Shown here: one piece after another, positions 61,219-64,000 of the stretch | Layout of the letters: every line of letters begins with the position of its first letter | Numbering within the stretch: the stretch's first letter is position 1 | Assembly: GCA_014873095.1 (NCBI GenBank) | Contig: CP050848.1 | Span: 2,418,001-2,482,000 of the forward strand | Origin: Planctomycetales bacterium ZRK34 | Lineage (GTDB): Bacteria; Planctomycetota; Phycisphaerae; Phycisphaerales; Zrk34 | Length of the DNA stretch: 64,000 nt | Direction of reading: 5' to 3' | Translations under genes and position numbers: made by a program | The notes under the pieces: generated by a model | The model's database searches: none | Told to the model about the DNA's origin: nothing | Seen by the model: the letters and a program-made list of their open reading frames with translations, nothing else

Positions 61219-62016
61219 CTACCACCACAAATGAACGCTGTTGCCCGGATGTGAACGCGGCTTCAGGGCTTGACCGGTGACGTACTCGACGCTGCCGTCG
61301 AGATAAGATTCATGCGAGCCGTCGGGAGGATCGTGCGTGTCGCCGGACAGATGGTTGGCGCCGATGCGGGGCTCGGTCGGGTGGCCCCAGTCGATGTAGC
61401 CGGGCGTGTAGGGCCACTGGCGATTCAGGTCGGTCCACATCAGGTTCCAGTACGGTTTGTCCGTGACCATGCGGGCGAACAGGGGCCACTCGCTGTCCGG
61501 CAGCGGTTCTTCGAGGCCGTTGAACATGTAAGACGTGGCGGGGTCTTTACCGTTGGCTTTGTAGGACGTGAGGTAAAAGCGGCCGATGACGGTCTGATCG
61601 CCGTCCCAGTCGTACAGGCCTTCGATGTTCCAGGTCGGATTGCTGACGCTGTACCAATGCTTGGCTTGCAGGCCGTAGGTGTTTTCCAGGTAATCGCGCC
61701 AGTTGTCGAAGATGTAATAGACCTGCGCGGCGACTGGCACACCCGTCTTCGGCGGGCTGACGATGTTGGTGCCGAGCTTCAGCGAGGGGTCCGGCAGCAC
61801 GCCGCGGTACTCACTGGAGTAGATCAGGCAGGCCTGCGTCAGCGCGCGCGTGTCGGCGGCGCACACCGTCTCACGGGCGCGCTCACGCGCCGCCGAAAGC
61901 GACGGCAGCAGAATCGAAATCAAAAGCGCGATGATCGAAACGACCACCAGCAGCTCGATGAGCGTGAAGCCCAGGTTTTGTGCAAACGACTTGGCGGGAT
62001 GTCGTGCGGTTTTCAT
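61219..62016 (-). CDS. Pseudopilin-like protein with long basic leader
   Basis: A 265-residue protein with an unusually long cytoplasmic leader (MKTARHPAKSFAQNLG) before FTLIELLVVVSIIALLISIL. Then RERARETVCAADTRALTQACL, LYDWDGDQTVIGRFYLTSYK and GSHESYLDGSVEYVTGQAL. It ends PGNSVHLWW. A 16-residue leader is like type IVb prepilins. AAGGTG four bases upstream supports ATG 62016. It lies 41 bases from the preceding pseudopilin on the same strand. Confidence 0.87.
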   Translation of the reverse strand: MKTARHPAKSFAQNLGFTLIELLVVVSIIALLISILLPSLSAARERARETVCAADTRALTQACLIYSSEYRGVLPDPSLKLGTNIVSPPKTGVPVAAQVYYIFDNWRDYLENTYGLQAKHWYSVSNPTWNIEGLYDWDGDQTVIGRFYLTSYKANGKDPATSYMFNGLEEPLPDSEWPLFARMVTDKPYWNLMWTDLNRQWPYTPGYIDWGHPTEPRIGANHLSGDTHDPPDGSHESYLDGSVEYVTGQALKPRSHPGNSVHLWW

Positions 62017-62115
62017 AACACACCTTCGGCCCAAGGCCCTGATCTTTCATCCCTCCGTTTTCTCAAAAGCGGTCGTGCCGGTTCCCCGACACGATCGCGT
62101 GCAGGCGGTGGTTCG

Positions 62116-63591
62116 CTACGCCCGGCGTCGCCGCAACAGGCACCCGGCCAGAAGCGCCAAGCCCGCGGGCAGCGCCGTCGGCGTCGGAATGGTGTAAGCA
62201 AGAACCGAGTCCCATGTACCGCCGATGCGAAGTTCGTCAATCTGAAATTCGCCGGCCTCGAAGTTGTCGGTATACACGCGGAACTCATCAAGAATCGTCG
62301 CGTCGTACAGCGGGCGACCGAGTTCGCTGACGGCCGCTGTATTGGCGTATTCAGAACCCAGCATCGTGGGATCGACCCAGACAGTGATCCGGTCGTCGAA
62401 CCCGCTGACGTTCTTCTCAATTTTCAAGACGAACAGATACGTGTGGTCGTTCTGGTAGCCGGACTCCAGTTCATAGAGCGTGTAGTCGTATTCAGGCGGG
62501 GTAGACCGCATGCGGAGCGCCAGGTCGCCGTTGAACACGCCCCAACTGATCGCGTTGGTGTTGCTTCCCGCCGATCGCAGCGAGGTGAAAGCAAGATCAT
62601 CGGACGTGGTCACGTTGCTCGTGGCGTTGATGCGCATGAGCATGCTGACGTAGAACGTGCCGGGCGTGGAGATGTCGGTGACCGGCCGGGTGACTTCGCG
62701 GCCGCTGCTGTTGTTCGGAATGTCGATCTGCAGGGAGCCGCCGCTGGTGATCAACTCATGATTCGGCGCGATCTGATAGCTCATGTCGTCAGCGATCGGC
62801 TGGTAGATCGCGCTGCTGCCGGCCCAGGGTCCGGTGAACCCGGCGTTGGGCGGGTTCTGCGTGCGGACATCCGTGTTGGCGGTGTACTGTCCGCCGCCGA
62901 TCGCAAACGGCTCATAAATCGGCGCGACCGCATCGACCGTCAGCTTCGGGCGAACGCTGGTGTCCGCGGCGGTCTCATCGGCAAATCGCACAAAGCTGGT
63001 GGTTTGCTGACCGGTGGCCATCAGACGGAGACTGCCGCCGTTGGCCGCCGCCGTGGTCACTGCGTTGGTGAAGGCTCCCGTGCTGCCGAAGGTGACCGGC
63101 AGGCTGGTCGTCGACGGGTTGAAGTTGGTCGAACTGATCACCGGTGTGGTGATGGTGCCGCCGGCGGTCGGGTCCGAACCGTCGCCGGCCGGGTCGTTCC
63201 ACGTCGACAGATTCTCGATGAAGTCGTAATCGTAACGGTACAGATCGACCGTCAGACTTGAGCCCTGTCCGCCCTGACCGGCGCGCGTGACCATGTCGAG
63301 CTGGGCGCTGTTGATGATCGAACCGGGGGCGATGCCATCGAGGTCGAATTCGAACAGCCCGCGCAGTTCCCGAGCCGCATCGACGTGACCGATGATGTTT
63401 TCATCATCGGGGTCGTCGTCCTGCGGGGTCGTGGCGATGTCGCTGCGGATCGTGGTCGAATCCGCGGTGTAGGCCCCGCTGGGGCTGACGCCTTCCTGGT
63501 AGGTGAAGGTGGCTGCGTGAGCGCCCGAAGCGGCCAGCGCGAGGCTCGCAGCCAGGGTCCATCTGATTTGTCGTGTCCAGTCTCGATTCAT
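62116..63591 (-). CDS. Exported DNRLRE-type protein with PTPTALPAGL sorting tail
   Basis: A 491-residue protein. Signal peptide (WTLAASLALAASGAHA). An N-terminal module (about 25-200) with RELRGLFEFDLDGIAPGSII, LYRYDYDFIENLSTWND and SFVRFADETAADTSVRPKL is the pattern of DNRLRE/disaggregatase-related beta-sandwiches. A second lectin-like region (about 205-460) precedes the tail IPTPTALPAGLALLAGCLLRRRR. AGGAG seven bases upstream supports ATG 63591. Probably a surface carbohydrate-binding or structural protein. Confidence 0.85.
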   Translation of the reverse strand: MNRDWTRQIRWTLAASLALAASGAHAATFTYQEGVSPSGAYTADSTTIRSDIATTPQDDDPDDENIIGHVDAARELRGLFEFDLDGIAPGSIINSAQLDMVTRAGQGGQGSSLTVDLYRYDYDFIENLSTWNDPAGDGSDPTAGGTITTPVISSTNFNPSTTSLPVTFGSTGAFTNAVTTAAANGGSLRLMATGQQTTSFVRFADETAADTSVRPKLTVDAVAPIYEPFAIGGGQYTANTDVRTQNPPNAGFTGPWAGSSAIYQPIADDMSYQIAPNHELITSGGSLQIDIPNNSSGREVTRPVTDISTPGTFYVSMLMRINATSNVTTSDDLAFTSLRSAGSNTNAISWGVFNGDLALRMRSTPPEYDYTLYELESGYQNDHTYLFVLKIEKNVSGFDDRITVWVDPTMLGSEYANTAAVSELGRPLYDATILDEFRVYTDNFEAGEFQIDELRIGGTWDSVLAYTIPTPTALPAGLALLAGCLLRRRRA

Positions 63592-63630
63592 GTCGTATCT
63601 CCTGTCGTCAGTCGCGCCGAGGCGCATGTC

Positions 63631-64000
63631 TCACTTTCCGCGGCGGCGCAGAACCGCCAGTCCCATCAGGGCCAACCCGCCCGGCAGCGCGGCCGGAGTC
63701 GGCAGCGAACCGATCAGTTGCACATTGTCCAGGCGATTGATGTCGCCGTTGTTGGTGCGATCGTCAGAGAAAAACAGGCGGAACTCGATCGATGCCAGCT
63801 TCTGAAATTTCGCATCCGTCAGATCGATCGGCACGATCGTCGAGACGACGATGGCGCCGCCGGTGTTGGTCGTCGTTGAGCTGCGTGTGTCGATCACCGG
63901 GTTGCTGTCGCCGAACCCATCGACGCTCGACTGTACATAGATGGTGTTGTTCAGCGTGGCGCCGGGATTGGTCGATCCGCCGAGGCTGAACACCAGCGAA
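63631..64000 (-). CDS. Sorting-tail exported protein (partial, runs off right edge)
   Basis: The last 122 residues of a protein whose start lies beyond base 64000; the frame is open at the edge. It contains IDLTDAKFQKLASIEFRLFF and RLDNVQLIGS, a beta-sandwich end, and the tail LPTPAALPGGLALMGLAVLRRRGK. It is 39 bases upstream of the next sorting-tail gene on the same strand. Confidence 0.82.
   Translation of the reverse strand, partial: SLVFSLGGSTNPGATLNNTIYVQSSVDGFGDSNPVIDTRSSTTTNTGGAIVVSTIVPIDLTDAKFQKLASIEFRLFFSDDRTNNGDINRLDNVQLIGSLPTPAALPGGLALMGLAVLRRRGK

Noticed and set aside
61270..63261. 663-codon open frame on the + strand
   Set aside because: It is antisense to two pseudopilin/sorting-tail genes with clear motifs; its composition is that of a GC-rich shadow frame.

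Overview
The window looks like a GC-rich chromosomal segment of a Phycisphaerae-type planctomycete. This is an inference. It rests on many secreted proteins ending in PEP-CTERM or 'PTPAALPAGL' sorting tails, four pseudopilin-like proteins, two sulfatases, ECF sigma/FecR pairs, and a mix of carbohydrate enzymes with Tat signals. parB with parS-like sites (3.3-4.5 kb), dnaA (22.5-23.9 kb) and DnaA-box-containing intergenic DNA (26.1-26.6 kb) suggest the window lies close to the replication origin.

Layout. 0-5 kb: an AT-rich three-Cys-motif partner (TcmP) gene running off the left edge, its DUF5131 partner, an orphan histidine kinase, a LAGLIDADG-like ORF, two parS-like boxes and parB. 5-14 kb: a six-heme cytochrome, an HMGL-like aldolase, three PEP-CTERM proteins, a DUF2585 membrane protein and two copies of a previously unlabelled palindromic repeat. 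14-22 kb: an MFS transporter, trkA, a BaiN-type flavoprotein, and a tight run of aldo/keto reductase, membrane protein, S1C protease and purU. 22-28 kb: dnaA, a REP-associated tyrosine transposase bracketed by its REP pairs, a MoxR ATPase, a candidate oriC and a lone nuoH. 28-29.5 kb: more copies of the palindromic repeat, one split by an IS5/IS427-type element with an intact 3-bp target duplication. 29.7-33 kb: an unusually long fliD and a DUF4186 gene.

33-47 kb is a sugar-catabolism region: a sulfatase, a Tat-exported Gfo/Idh/MocA oxidoreductase, and a XylR-like regulator divergent from a six-gene run. The run contains a DUF6259 glycosidase-like protein, an MFS porter, an enolase-superfamily sugar-acid dehydratase, an SDR, a LamG-glycosidase with a decayed esterase domain, and an SMP-30 lactonase. 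Dehydrogenase, lactonase and dehydratase together fit a non-phosphorylative sugar oxidation route.

47-64 kb holds two divergently placed modules with the same gene order: ECF sigma, FecR-type membrane protein, PTPAALPAGL-tailed secreted protein, pseudopilin. In the second module the run continues into a sulfatase and a large secreted protein with a duplicated domain, and further pseudopilins and sorting-tail proteins lie upstream to the right edge. This repeated module is the best candidate here for an undescribed system: a regulated route for building or displaying surface proteins tied to polysaccharide use. Several hairpin repeat families sit in the intergenic spaces. No rRNA, tRNA or CRISPR array was recognised.
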